64,000 nt of DNA from Paenibacillus antarcticus. Lineage in GTDB: Bacteria; Bacillota; Bacilli; Paenibacillales; Paenibacillaceae. The stretch's first letter is position 1; each line of letters starts with the position of its first letter. A program made the translations under genes and the position numbers. Shown here piece by piece: positions 55,378 to 64,000 of this stretch. The stretch lies in NCBI RefSeq assembly GCF_001637225.1, contig NZ_LVJI01000024.1, positions 124,001 through 188,000 of the forward strand. Reading direction: 5' to 3'. Below the pieces are notes generated by a model. That model was not told the origin of the DNA, searched no databases, and saw only the letters and a program-made list of their open reading frames with translations.

Positions 55378-56436
55378 TTAGAATTGAATTTCGCGACCTT
55401 CAGCTGCCGATTGATAAATAGCGTTCAGAATTTTGATCATCTCTACGCCATCTTCTACGGGACTGTTAGTTTCGATAATTCCCAAGCAACTGTCTACAAA
55501 ATGGTTGATTTCATTCTGGAAGCTTCCTTGGAAATCAAATGCAGGTTGGGTGATTTGTGGTTCGATATTAATCATGGTGTTGTGTTGTTCCGTCACGATC
55601 GACAATTTCGGTTCCACTTCCGCACCGCCCTTCGTACCATAAAGATTGACTTGGGCTGAATCTTGCTTCGCATGAAGTGAGAAACTCACATCCACCAATA
55701 AGGAAGCGCCATTCTCAAAACGGACCAGCGCATTGGCCATGTCTTCCACGTTGTTCTTTGATGCGTCATAATCCGCTGCTTGATAGAAATCATAGTTCTC
55801 AATATTGGAGCGGTTGCCAAGTTTAGAGTAAGTGTTACCACTGACTGATTTCACTTTCGGTTTGCCCATCAAGTACCAGCATAAATCGATTACGTGCACA
55901 CCAATGTCGATAAGTGGACCGCCACCGGAACGTTCTGAATCAGAGAACCAACCACCGGGATTGCCCAGACGGCGAATCATGCTAGCTTTAGCAAAGTAGA
56001 GGTCACCAAGATCACCGGCATCGATAAATTTCTTTAACACAGCGATATTAGAAGCATGACGACGGACATAACCGACTTGAAGCATTTTACCCGTCTTGCG
56101 TACAGCTTCTTCTACTTTTAGAGCTTCGTCCACCGTTTTGCAAAGTGGTTTCTCACATAATACATTCTTATCGGCTTCTAGAGCGGCAATACTAATCTCA
56201 GCATGCGTATTGTTCCAAGTGCAGATACTGACGGCCTGAACTTCCGAGTTGGCAAGGAGTTCACGATAATCGGTATAGACATGGGGGATGTCATATTTCT
56301 CAGCTGTTTTACGAGCTCTCTCTTCGTTCAAATCGCAGACTGCCCACAGTTGTACTTTCGGGTTAGCTTCATATGCTTGCAAGTGTGATTCGGAGATCGA
56401 TCCATTTCCGATAAGACCAATTTTAATAGTATCCAT
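55378..56436 (-). CDS. Gfo/Idh/MocA family NAD(P)-dependent oxidoreductase
   Basis: The 352-residue protein has an N-terminal Rossmann fold (IGLIGNGSISESHLQAY), the CEKPLCKT motif with the catalytic-site lysine, and GGPLIDIGVHVIDLCWYLMG followed by the C-terminal alpha/beta substrate domain. Family enzymes oxidise sugars or cyclitols, or act through transient 3-keto sugars. It is first of the minus-strand three-gene operon and divergent from an AraC gene 122 bases away that probably regulates it. A cre-like site abuts its start. Confidence 0.91.
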   Translation of the reverse strand: MDTIKIGLIGNGSISESHLQAYEANPKVQLWAVCDLNEERARKTAEKYDIPHVYTDYRELLANSEVQAVSICTWNNTHAEISIAALEADKNVLCEKPLCKTVDEALKVEEAVRKTGKMLQVGYVRRHASNIAVLKKFIDAGDLGDLYFAKASMIRRLGNPGGWFSDSERSGGGPLIDIGVHVIDLCWYLMGKPKVKSVSGNTYSKLGNRSNIENYDFYQAADYDASKNNVEDMANALVRFENGASLLVDVSFSLHAKQDSAQVNLYGTKGGAEVEPKLSIVTEQHNTMINIEPQITQPAFDFQGSFQNEINHFVDSCLGIIETNSPVEDGVEMIKILNAIYQSAAEGREIQF

Positions 56437-56450
56437 TGGTTGCGTTTACA
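56437..56450 (-). promoter_or_regulatory. Possible cre site at the start of the oxidoreductase gene
   Basis: Read on the minus strand, TGTAAACGCAACCA matches the CcpA consensus except for one position and ends next to the ATG. A roadblock role is conceivable. The match is modest. Confidence 0.35.
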
Positions 56451-56558
56451 TCCTTTCGTTATGCGTGCAAATTTGCTATAGTTAACTCAGTGTTTTTGCA
56501 CATACATGTTTTATTTGTTCAAGTAAGATTAATGTAACATAGTTGTTTGAAAGGGAGA

Positions 56559-57428
56559 ATGGTTAGGATAACAAAATATATGGACTATATGATCAGTAAT
56601 CATCCGATCCGTGTATTTAACCCGATGGTTGATTCGAGCAAAATGAAAATCAAGTCGCTTACCGTTGTAAATGCGGGACATTTACCGGCAAGGACACTCC
56701 AGAGAATAGATGCAGATTTCAAATCATGGGCTTTCGTCATGATTACAGGTGGTGGTGGTTTTTATCAGGTGAATGGTGGTGAGAGACAGGCCGTTGAAGC
56801 AGGAAGTTGGTTCTGTCTATATCCTGGTGCTATTTTTAATTATGGTCCGCATAAGGACGAGTATTGGGATGAGTATTATTTTACAGTAGAGGGTGTCAGA
56901 GTAGAAGAGTGGCTTGAGAATTGGCTAACTGATCCAGGTCTTCTCAAGCATGCGGACATTGATGAAGCTTTTATTCATAAGATGGAGTTGATGTTCATGC
57001 TCATTGACAGTGGTGTCCCGAGTAATCTGGACCGTGCATCCATGATGTTGGAGTCATTCTTGTATGAACTCGTTGCTCAAAGTGATAAGAGTGAAGCAGG
57101 TAATCGGGGGAGCCAAGTGTTGAAAATGATCGATGATATCTCGCATTCACTTCACTTATCACAAGAGCCTGAAGATATGGCGGCAAGACATCATATTTCA
57201 GTGTCCACACTACGAAGAATCATTCATGAGTATACAGGATTTCCTTTGAATGAATTTCTTCACCGTCTCAAAGTTGCAGAAGCAAAGAATATCTTGCTTA
57301 ATTCGGAGTTGACTGTTAAGGAAGTGGGTGAAGCACTCGGTTATAAAGATACGTTCTATTTCTCCCGAGTATTCAAACGAATAACGGGTCTTTCTCCTAG
57401 GAACTACCGAGGGAGAGTTGGTCAGTAA
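56559..57428 (+). CDS. AraC family transcriptional regulator
   Basis: ATG 56559 is chosen, with AAAGGGAGA close upstream; TTG 56547 and ATG 56580 are alternatives. The roughly 289-residue protein has an N-terminal cupin-like ligand domain (GGGGFYQVNGGERQAVEAGS) and a C-terminal AraC helix-turn-helix pair (about 190-289, HISVSTLRRIIHEYTGFPL, then VKEVGEALGYKDTFYFSRVF). It is divergent from the oxidoreductase/isomerase operon and precedes the GH20 gene by 90 bases, so it may control both. Confidence 0.9.
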   Translation: MVRITKYMDYMISNHPIRVFNPMVDSSKMKIKSLTVVNAGHLPARTLQRIDADFKSWAFVMITGGGGFYQVNGGERQAVEAGSWFCLYPGAIFNYGPHKDEYWDEYYFTVEGVRVEEWLENWLTDPGLLKHADIDEAFIHKMELMFMLIDSGVPSNLDRASMMLESFLYELVAQSDKSEAGNRGSQVLKMIDDISHSLHLSQEPEDMAARHHISVSTLRRIIHEYTGFPLNEFLHRLKVAEAKNILLNSELTVKEVGEALGYKDTFYFSRVFKRITGLSPRNYRGRVGQ

Positions 57429-57518
57429 CGTCTTTTCATCAAAATATATGAAGGTAAGGTATAAGTTTCACTTGATATCATGCAATCAAACTATAGTCAG
57501 ACAGATGGAGGTAGAGCA

Positions 57519-59423
57519 ATGAAATTATATTTTAAAGGATTGACGTCGAGCATGGTCCAAGGTGTCGCTCAGTTGGCAGACATGTTGGGAGTACAGATTG
57601 ATCCAGATGGCTTGGTTATTGAGGTTATTCAAGAGGAAGGTCCTCTGAGGGTTTCATATAACGGCGGTCAAGGAGTCATTCATTATCAGAATAAAATTCA
57701 CTTCTATCGTGCGCTTGGACTTTTTATGGAACATGCCAAAGCGGGTGATTCCTTTGAGGTGACAGAACAACCTAGATTCGATTTCAACGGGACGATGCTG
57801 GATGTATCTCGTAACGGGGTCATGAGAGTGAATACCATTAAGCAGTTTATCCGATATATGGCAGTCATGGGTCTGAACGGATTGATGATGTATACAGAGG
57901 ATACATATGAAATAGAGGAACTTCCGTATTTCGGATACATGCGTGGTCGTTATACGATGGAGGAACTGCGTGAGTTGGACGATTATGCGGATATGTTCGG
58001 AATCGAAATGATTGCTTGTATCCAAACGTTAGGTCACCTTCATCATGCGCTGAAATGGGACTATGCTGGACAGATAAAGGATCATCACGACATTCTCCTT
58101 CCTGGTGAGCCCAAAACATATGAATTTATAGAGCAAATGATTACGACAGCCGCCAAGACATTTCGCTCGAAACGAATTCATATCGGAATGGACGAAGCGT
58201 TTCAGGTTGGACTCGGACGATATTTGAGAGAGCATGGATTTCGTGACCGATTCGAAATTATGAATGACCATGTGGGTAAGGTGCTCGCTATGACAACCAA
58301 GCTGGGACTTCAACCGATGATCTGGAGCGATATGTATTTCAACTTGCTTGCGAACGACTATCAAGGACAGTTGTATAACGTGAATGCCGATTTCTCTGAT
58401 GATAATATGGATCAAATCCCAGATGGTGTACAGTTTGTTTATTGGGACTACGGTAAAGGTGATGAAGCAGGTTACGAGAAAATTTATGATATGCACCTTA
58501 AGTTCGGATCGCTCCCTATTTTTGCAGGTGGTATTCATATGTGGAATTCCATAGCCCCGAATTACGGAAAAACATGGACAACGAGTAACCCGGCGCTGCG
58601 TGCAGCTAAGAACAAAGGATTAAAGGAAGTGTTCTCAACTGCATGGGGTGATAATGGTAATGAAACAAATCATTATGTCATTCTTGCGGGATTGCAGCTA
58701 TTTGCTGAGCATGGATATGGGGACGAGGTCGATGATGAGCGTCTTGGACAACGTCTAAAGGCTTGTACAGGCCTTGATCTATTTGATCCGCTTGTTTCAC
58801 TCAAATATATGGATGAAATTCCGGGTGTCGATGAAGGAAATCACTGGATGGCTAATCCTTCGAAGTTCTTACTTTGGCAGGATTTGATGATGGGATTATT
58901 CGACGGGCATATCGATGAAGACAATGAGAAAGTGATCCCTAGATATTATGCAGATCTAGAACAGAAATGGCGTTCTTACAAGGAATCAATGCCAGCCCCA
59001 TTTGATAGCTTGTTTGAAACTTATGAGAACCTGGCTGGCGTACTTGCCCTGAAATCTACATTAGGTATACGTATTAAACGGAGCTACGATGAAAGGAAGA
59101 GGGATGAGCTTACGAATATTGTGAATACGGAACTTCCAGAGCTACATCGTCAAGTAGAGGCATTACGTGTTGCCCACCGCCGTATGTGGATGATCACATA
59201 CAAGGCTTTCGGTTGGGAAGTACTCGACATCCGGTATGGTGGCTTAATGGCTCGTATACAGTCTACAGGCGATCGGATTATGGATTATGTGGAAGGTCAA
59301 GTGGAGGAACTGGAGGAGTTGGAAGTCCAACGTCTGATCTTTGATCAGAACGGCGTACCTACCGCACCCCTGAATGTGAATGCGTCGTATCAGGTGATCG
59401 TAACTGCTGGATCTCTGACGTAA
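57519..59423 (+). CDS. GH20 beta-N-acetylhexosaminidase (GH20C-like)
   Basis: ATG 57519 has GGAGGT upstream. The 634-residue protein has a small N-terminal alpha/beta domain, a GH20 TIM barrel from about residue 85 and a helical C-terminus. The catalytic pair is Asp225-Glu226 in IHIGMDEAFQVGLGRY. Other family stretches are MMYTEDTYEIEELPYFGYMR, IACIQTLGHLHH and VFSTAWGDNGNE. These match my memory of Streptococcus pneumoniae GH20C, an intracellular exo-hexosaminidase for single GlcNAc/GalNAc residues. No signal peptide. It would remove GlcNAc after mannose trimming. Confidence 0.93.
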   Translation: MKLYFKGLTSSMVQGVAQLADMLGVQIDPDGLVIEVIQEEGPLRVSYNGGQGVIHYQNKIHFYRALGLFMEHAKAGDSFEVTEQPRFDFNGTMLDVSRNGVMRVNTIKQFIRYMAVMGLNGLMMYTEDTYEIEELPYFGYMRGRYTMEELRELDDYADMFGIEMIACIQTLGHLHHALKWDYAGQIKDHHDILLPGEPKTYEFIEQMITTAAKTFRSKRIHIGMDEAFQVGLGRYLREHGFRDRFEIMNDHVGKVLAMTTKLGLQPMIWSDMYFNLLANDYQGQLYNVNADFSDDNMDQIPDGVQFVYWDYGKGDEAGYEKIYDMHLKFGSLPIFAGGIHMWNSIAPNYGKTWTTSNPALRAAKNKGLKEVFSTAWGDNGNETNHYVILAGLQLFAEHGYGDEVDDERLGQRLKACTGLDLFDPLVSLKYMDEIPGVDEGNHWMANPSKFLLWQDLMMGLFDGHIDEDNEKVIPRYYADLEQKWRSYKESMPAPFDSLFETYENLAGVLALKSTLGIRIKRSYDERKRDELTNIVNTELPELHRQVEALRVAHRRMWMITYKAFGWEVLDIRYGGLMARIQSTGDRIMDYVEGQVEELEELEVQRLIFDQNGVPTAPLNVNASYQVIVTAGSLT

Positions 59424-59432
59424 ATCTAGACA

Positions 59433-59479
59433 CAAATAAATCGCTCAGTCCTCTAATGATGGACTGGGCGATTTATTTG
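59433..59479. terminator. Bidirectional terminator between GH20 and AraC genes
   Basis: Nearly perfect 19-base arms at 59433-59451 and 59461-59479 (cores TCGCTCAGTCC / GGACTGGGCGA) enclose nine bases, with A/T-rich ends serving both convergent genes. Confidence 0.9.
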
Positions 59480-59484
59480 CGTCT

Positions 59485-60390
59485 CTAAAGAATACGAGAA
59501 AGCTTGCGGTATTCACTTGCGGTAATCCCCTCATGTCGACGGAACATACGGCTGAAATAATGAATATCTGGGTAACCGACTTGCGCTCCGATCTGTTCTA
59601 TCGTCGTATCGGTTTCACGTAGCAGTCTCCGCGCTTCACGGTGGCGAATGGATTGAATATATTCACTCGGTGGTAAACCTACGGTTTGTTTAAAGAGCTT
59701 GGCTGTGTAATCGATGCTTAAACACAAGGCATCTGCAATCGTTTGGTTCGACCAAGGTTCTGAAGGAGCAGATTCTATTTCTTCGACGATTCTAGCTAAC
59801 TTTGTGCTGTGCGCAGATGAAGTGATTAAGGATTGAGATGTGGAATTGCGCATTAAGTGCACCAAAATATTCATCATTAGTGACTTGCAGACGAGTTCAT
59901 AACCCAGCTTTCGCATCGTAAATTCTTCTACAAGCTGCTCCATGAGTTGAACGCACACAAGGGAGGGTGTATAGATGACTTGCGACGACAAGGGAGGGAA
60001 TATGTCCGAACAGGCTTCGAGTCCGAACTTATTCAGATGAATATCATCTTCATCGACGATTAAATCAGCCTCAGTCATGTTATTAAGCTCATGGAAGAAA
60101 TCGAAATGAATACCAATAAAACGTGCATCCGGCTGTGAAACAATCTCATTCTGATGGTATACGCCAGAAGGTAGGAAAATGAGTTGTCCGGCGTATATAT
60201 TGAAGCGTTGCCCGTGCATGGTTGTGACAGCATGTCCTTGGACGACATAGAGAAGTTCGAAATCGTATAGTCTTCGTTTGGGGAAAATGCTAGTGCCTAC
60301 GCGCTGGAATTGTGCGTAATGAATACTTGGCGACCATTCTTGGAAAGCAGCTGAACGCTGAAGGAGATAAGTATCACTTAATTTATCCAT
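59485..60390 (-). CDS. AraC family transcriptional regulator
   Basis: ATG 60390 is chosen because AAGGAG lies eight bases upstream; GTG 60399 overlaps it. The 301-residue protein has a cupin sensor domain (VVQGHAVTTMHGQRFNIYAG, then FLPSGVYHQN) and a C-terminal helix-turn-helix pair (WSNQTIADALCLSIDYTAKL, then IGAQVGYPDIHYFSRMF). It is divergent from the isomerase/oxidoreductase pair at 60557, so it very likely regulates that operon from the 166-base gap. Confidence 0.91.
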   Translation of the reverse strand: MDKLSDTYLLQRSAAFQEWSPSIHYAQFQRVGTSIFPKRRLYDFELLYVVQGHAVTTMHGQRFNIYAGQLIFLPSGVYHQNEIVSQPDARFIGIHFDFFHELNNMTEADLIVDEDDIHLNKFGLEACSDIFPPLSSQVIYTPSLVCVQLMEQLVEEFTMRKLGYELVCKSLMMNILVHLMRNSTSQSLITSSAHSTKLARIVEEIESAPSEPWSNQTIADALCLSIDYTAKLFKQTVGLPPSEYIQSIRHREARRLLRETDTTIEQIGAQVGYPDIHYFSRMFRRHEGITASEYRKLSRIL

Positions 60391-60556
60391 TTTGTACACT
60401 CCTTGAAATTGATTTGGAAATCATAACGGAATTGTCCAAATAATCACTATTACATCTAAATAAATATCAGGAATAATCGTTTATTATAAAGCTATTATTA
60501 CATGTTATTCTGCGATACTCAATACAGCTGAAATAGCTCAAATGGAGGTTTTTTTG
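60391..60556. promoter_or_regulatory. Divergent regulatory region
   Basis: The AT-rich gap between the AraC gene and the isomerase gene holds arms ATTTGGA (60412-60418) and TCCAAAT (60435-60441), a possible operator, and TATTATAAAG-like sequence near 60483 that could serve as a -10 for the plus-strand operon. Confidence 0.4.
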
Positions 60557-61399
60557 ATGAAGAAGGGAATTAACATTTGGTCGTTTAAGGGAGATTCATC
60601 GATAGCCGATTGTATTACGTTAGCCAAAGAAGCGGGCTTTGATGGAATCGAATTGTCTTTGAATGCAACAGGTGAGCTTAGTCTTAACTGTGGGGATAAG
60701 GAAGTTAGTGAGATTAAGGCGAGGCTTGAAGATGCAACACTTGAGATTGCCGGGTTAGCTACGGGACTGTATTGGGACTATCCGATGACAAGTGGGAATA
60801 AGGAGATTCAGAGCAAAGCAATCGACGTGTGTAAGAAGCAGTTAGAGCTGGCAGCCGCACTTGATGTTGATACGATACTAGTCATTCCCGGTGCTGTGGG
60901 GGTAGATTTCATTCCTAATGCTGAAGTTACCGATTATGAACGAGCATACGAACGGGCGCTTGAGTCAATTGCAGAGCTTGTGCCCTATGCGAAGAGTGCA
61001 GGCGTATCCATCGGACTTGAAAATGTCTGGAATAAGTTTCTGCTAACACCACTCGAAATGCGTTCTTTTATTGATGAAATTAACTCACCATACGTAGGTT
61101 CCTACTTTGATGTAGGTAACGCCTTGCAGAATGGATATCCAGAGCATTGGATACGTATTTTGGGTCATCGGATTAAAAAAGTACATTTCAAGGATTACCG
61201 ACGTCAAGCGGGAGGCTTACATGGATTTGTTGATCTTCTAGCAGGCGATGTGGACTATCCGGTGGTGATGGAGTCACTCAGAGCGATTGGGTATGACAAC
61301 TACGTAACGGCAGAGATGATCCCACCTTACAATCACTACTCAGAGCAAATTATATACAATACCTCGGGTGCGATGGATGCGATATTGGGACGTAAATAA
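60557..61399 (+). CDS. Sugar phosphate isomerase/epimerase family (xylose isomerase-like TIM barrel)
   Basis: ATG 60557 follows TGGAGGTTTT. The 280-residue TIM barrel has FDGIELSLNATG, ILVIPGAVG, IGLENVWNKF, YFDVGNALQ, VHFKDYRR and YVTAEMIPP, giving the metal-binding Glu/Asp/His/Glu set of L-ribulose-5-phosphate 3-epimerase/tagatose epimerase-like enzymes. It is followed 28 bases later by a Gfo/Idh/MocA gene. The pair repeats the isomerase-oxidoreductase combination found at 53.6-56.4 kb. Confidence 0.89.
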   Translation: MKKGINIWSFKGDSSIADCITLAKEAGFDGIELSLNATGELSLNCGDKEVSEIKARLEDATLEIAGLATGLYWDYPMTSGNKEIQSKAIDVCKKQLELAAALDVDTILVIPGAVGVDFIPNAEVTDYERAYERALESIAELVPYAKSAGVSIGLENVWNKFLLTPLEMRSFIDEINSPYVGSYFDVGNALQNGYPEHWIRILGHRIKKVHFKDYRRQAGGLHGFVDLLAGDVDYPVVMESLRAIGYDNYVTAEMIPPYNHYSEQIIYNTSGAMDAILGRK

Positions 61400-61426
61400 T
61401 TCAAATGATAAAGGGAGGTTATTAAT

Positions 61427-62437
61427 ATGAAAAAGATAGGAATCATTGGATTTGGATTTATGGGGCGTATGCACTTTGATAACTATGTTCGACTAATATC
61501 TGAGGGCCTACAGATTCAACTGGTAGCGATATGTGATCTACGGATTGAAGAGTTGAAGCAAGGAGCAGCATCAGGTAACATTGCAACGGAGCAGGAAGTA
61601 TATGATTTAACACCATACCGTTTATATGATGATATTGATACGATGTTGGAGAACGAGGAGCTAGATATCGTCGACGTAGCCCTTCCTACTTATTTGCATG
61701 CGGACATCACGTGTCGCTTGCTGGACAAAGGGATACATGTGTTTTGCGAGAAACCTGTTGCAGGTAATTCTGCGGATGGTTGGCGGATGGTTGAGACGGC
61801 GAAACGTAACGAGAAAACATTGATGATCGGGCAATGTTTGCGCTTCTGGCCTGCTTATGAATACGCGAAAGAATGCGTTGAGGATGGACGATATGGTAGA
61901 GCTACGGCAGGACTCTTCTTCCGTGGATCAGGTGCCCCGCAGGGTTGGTTCCTCGAGGGCGAGAAGAGTGGTGGATGTATCATGGACATGCATGTTCATG
62001 ATGCAGATATGGTTCACTGGTTATTCGGCAAACCTGACAAGGTATCGTCCGTTGCTTGCAACATCATCCCAGGCAGTGGCTATGATATGGTCTCTACCAA
62101 CTATATATATTCGGATAATAAGGTAGTAAATGCACAAGCGGATTGGACCCTTGAAGGGGATCATGGCCTAGTTATGACTTATCGCCTGAATTTTGAAGGT
62201 GGAAACCTTGTTTTTGAGAATAATATAGTAACGGTTAATCCAAAGGATGCTCCAAGTTTTGTTGCTGAACTGTCGAGCGATATGGGTTATTATCGTGAAA
62301 TTAAGTACTTCCTTCAATCCATCATCGATGGTGAGCCAGTGACGATATGTACTCCGGAGAGTGCAGTAGCTACGTTAGAAATCATTGAAGCAGAAATACG
62401 CTCTGCTGATCAAGCAGGTGTATTGGAAGTATTATAA
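61427..62437 (+). CDS. Gfo/Idh/MocA family NAD(P)-dependent oxidoreductase
   Basis: AAGGGAGGT precedes the ATG. The 336-residue protein has a Rossmann fold (IGIIGFGFMGRMHFDNY), the CEKPVAGN motif, and GGCIMDMHVHDADMVHWLFG in the substrate domain. It should oxidise or reduce a sugar or cyclitol with NAD(P). It belongs with the preceding TIM-barrel gene in a two-gene operon controlled by the divergent AraC regulator. Confidence 0.92.
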   Translation: MKKIGIIGFGFMGRMHFDNYVRLISEGLQIQLVAICDLRIEELKQGAASGNIATEQEVYDLTPYRLYDDIDTMLENEELDIVDVALPTYLHADITCRLLDKGIHVFCEKPVAGNSADGWRMVETAKRNEKTLMIGQCLRFWPAYEYAKECVEDGRYGRATAGLFFRGSGAPQGWFLEGEKSGGCIMDMHVHDADMVHWLFGKPDKVSSVACNIIPGSGYDMVSTNYIYSDNKVVNAQADWTLEGDHGLVMTYRLNFEGGNLVFENNIVTVNPKDAPSFVAELSSDMGYYREIKYFLQSIIDGEPVTICTPESAVATLEIIEAEIRSADQAGVLEVL

Positions 62438-62456
62438 GAATGATATGATGGATACA

Positions 62457-62490
62457 AGAAGGAGCATCCCGTGTTAGGGATGCTCCTTCT
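62457..62490. terminator. Bidirectional terminator
   Basis: Perfect 14-base arms AGAAGGAGCATCCC (62457-62470) and GGGATGCTCCTTCT (62477-62490) with a 6-base loop lie between convergent genes; the right arm overlaps the 3' end of the minus-strand kinase gene by two bases. Confidence 0.88.
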
Positions 62491-64000
62491 ATTCGTTGTG
62501 AGGAATACGAATTGTAACTGTGGTGCCTGCTCCAAGGGAGCTATCTACTTCAATACCATATTGATCGCCGAAGTAAAAACGGATGCGATCATGAACATTT
62601 TTGATACCGATATGTGCTTCGCCTAATGTATCCGAGGTATCCATAAGGCGCTCGCGTAGCTCAGTAACCTGAGTCTCATCCATCCCGGCACCATTATCTT
62701 TAATCATAATCAGCAAGCAGTTACCTTGTAACGTTGTGGAAATTTCGAGTAGGCCTGTACTGACACGACGTTCCAATCCATGCACAATGGCATTCTCAAT
62801 AATGGGTTGCAAAGAGAAATGTAATACATTCGCTGTGTCGCTATTTGGAGCGAGATTTTCGGTGTATTGAATCTTATCTCCGAAGCGCATTTGTTGTACT
62901 TTGATATATAACCGGGTATGAACAAGTTCCTCTCGTAGAGAGACGATGTCTTTACCTGTTTGAATATGGATTCGAAACAAGCGTCCGAGTAGGCCAACCA
63001 TTTCCGCGATATCTCTTTGTCCGCTAAGCACGGCTTTCATTTGGACAGATTCTAGTGCATTTGCGAGGAAATGAGGGTTGATTTGGCTCTTGAGTGCACC
63101 ATATTGTGCAATCTTCTGTTGCGCAATCATATTTGACGATCTTTCAATATGACTTTGTAGATCTTCTACCATCTTGCGTATACCCCTATAGAGAACGCCG
63201 AATTCATCTTGACGATCACTGCGAAGATTGACATCGAACTTACCGAGTCCTACTGACCGTACTTGTCTGCTTAACAGAATAATGGGTTTCGTTACTCGGG
63301 CAGATAAGATATACATAAATAGAAGTGCAGTGACCAACGAGCAGAAGGCGAATGCCAATATGATCATGCGGAACATATTAGCATCCTTCGCCATTTCCTG
63401 CTCATCAATATATTGAATGACCTTCCATCCAGAATAAGGTGAGGTTATAAAGTCTAAATAGGATTGCTTACCCGCAAACGGTGCATAGAAGCTCCCTGTA
63501 TCATTTGCTAATACGCGTTCAACCGAAATGAAGTCTGTATCTGATAGAACAAGCGGATTCTCTTGATCATCCTCGGATGAATAAATAACGCCACCCTTAT
63601 CGTCAACGATGAGAAATTTACGATTGCTATTCTCTGATAGATTTAAGATTTCACGTAAGGAATCCAGTCTGATATCGACTAGAATAATGGCCAGATGCTG
63701 TTTGCTACCTGTTTTATTAATGACTCGCGCAATGGACATAACAGGCTCTTTCGAGTTAAGGCGGTGGAAGGGCTTATGTGTACCAAATATAACAATTTTG
63801 CCTTGGCTGGCTAGGGTCTGTTGATACCAATGTTCCTGTAGGAAATTACTATCATCATAATCTGCTTGATTAAAGTTGACTGAATAAAAGACGCGATCAC
63901 CTGCGTAAATCTGTACACTATCGACATTCTTGATCGTCATTTCAATAGTGCTTACGAAATGCTCGATTACACTTCTGTATTGGATACCTGTATCATCAAT
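62489..64000 (-). CDS. YesM-type sensor histidine kinase (5' partial)
   Basis: The frame is open to the end of the window with no convincing start, so the N-terminus is outside. The visible 503 residues contain a Cache-like extracellular domain, one membrane segment (FRMIILAFAFCSLVTALLF), HAMP, a His_kinase domain with phospho-histidine in QINPHFLANALE and an HATPase domain (MIKDNGAGMDE, HIGIKNVHDRIRFYFG). It probably pairs with a YesN-type regulator beyond the window. A role in sensing sugars is likely from family and context. Confidence 0.92.
   Translation of the reverse strand: MDDTGIQYRSVIEHFVSTIEMTIKNVDSVQIYAGDRVFYSVNFNQADYDDSNFLQEHWYQQTLASQGKIVIFGTHKPFHRLNSKEPVMSIARVINKTGSKQHLAIILVDIRLDSLREILNLSENSNRKFLIVDDKGGVIYSSEDDQENPLVLSDTDFISVERVLANDTGSFYAPFAGKQSYLDFITSPYSGWKVIQYIDEQEMAKDANMFRMIILAFAFCSLVTALLFMYILSARVTKPIILLSRQVRSVGLGKFDVNLRSDRQDEFGVLYRGIRKMVEDLQSHIERSSNMIAQQKIAQYGALKSQINPHFLANALESVQMKAVLSGQRDIAEMVGLLGRLFRIHIQTGKDIVSLREELVHTRLYIKVQQMRFGDKIQYTENLAPNSDTANVLHFSLQPIIENAIVHGLERRVSTGLLEISTTLQGNCLLIMIKDNGAGMDETQVTELRERLMDTSDTLGEAHIGIKNVHDRIRFYFGDQYGIEVDSSLGAGTTVTIRIPHNE

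Noticed and set aside
58029..58538. A 169-codon minus-strand frame
   Set aside because: It is antisense to the well-supported GH20 gene and shows no family features.
1..64000. CRISPR arrays, tRNA/rRNA genes, insertion sequences or prophage genes
   Set aside because: No regularly spaced repeats, cloverleaf signatures, transposase or phage-like products were seen.

Overview
The window looks like chromosome of a Paenibacillus-type member of the Bacillales. Pointers are moderate-to-low GC, strong Shine-Dalgarno sites (GGAGG-type) with frequent TTG and GTG starts, an SLH-anchored surface protein, YesM/YesN two-component systems, LplABC-type sugar importers with a DUF3502 binding protein, and a SigO/RsoA-like split sigma pair. 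The species is inferred, not proven. I see no tRNA, rRNA, insertion sequence, prophage or CRISPR array. Both ends cut through sensor kinase genes.

Region 1 (1-16.7 kb) is mixed. It holds a large hybrid sensor kinase, a CheY-like regulator, a Fur-box-controlled heme import operon (IsdE-like lipoprotein, FecCD permease, ATPase, HugZ-type heme protein, DinB protein) and two poorly known proteins. It also holds a membrane-anchored penicillin acylase homologue, a NitT/TauT-type ABC importer with an OsmC protein, and on the minus strand a split sigma factor whose first subunit lacks any ATG/GTG/TTG start at the expected place.

Region 2 (16.9-31.4 kb) carries a DUF4127 protein, a small orphan, and the most striking locus of the window. 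A cobalamin riboswitch with a terminator leads a five-gene operon. It encodes a 1545-residue surface protein that combines two intrinsic-factor-like alpha/alpha toroids, a transcobalamin-like DUF4430 domain and three SLH motifs. Next come a membrane-anchored second DUF4430 protein and a complete ECF transporter (T, fused double A, S). I infer a Gram-positive vitamin B12 capture-and-import system that resembles mammalian intrinsic factor/transcobalamin, handing B12 from the S-layer to a membrane-tethered receptor and then to the ECF importer. A kinase-like protein and a UbiD decarboxylase follow.

Region 3 (31.6-64 kb) is a carbohydrate island. After a chemoreceptor with a SigD-type promoter come YesM/YesN, a sugar-binding lipoprotein, two permeases and a run of glycoside hydrolases without signal peptides: GH3, GH38, GH125, a clan-A hydrolase, a second GH38, and later a GH20 hexosaminidase of the pneumococcal GH20C type. 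Three xylose-isomerase-like TIM-barrel proteins and two Gfo/Idh/MocA oxidoreductases with two AraC regulators complete it. Together they suggest import of mannose-rich (N-glycan or yeast mannan) oligosaccharides and cytoplasmic trimming of alpha-mannose, the core beta-mannose and GlcNAc. No ABC ATPase accompanies the permeases, so a shared MsmX-type ATPase elsewhere is implied.
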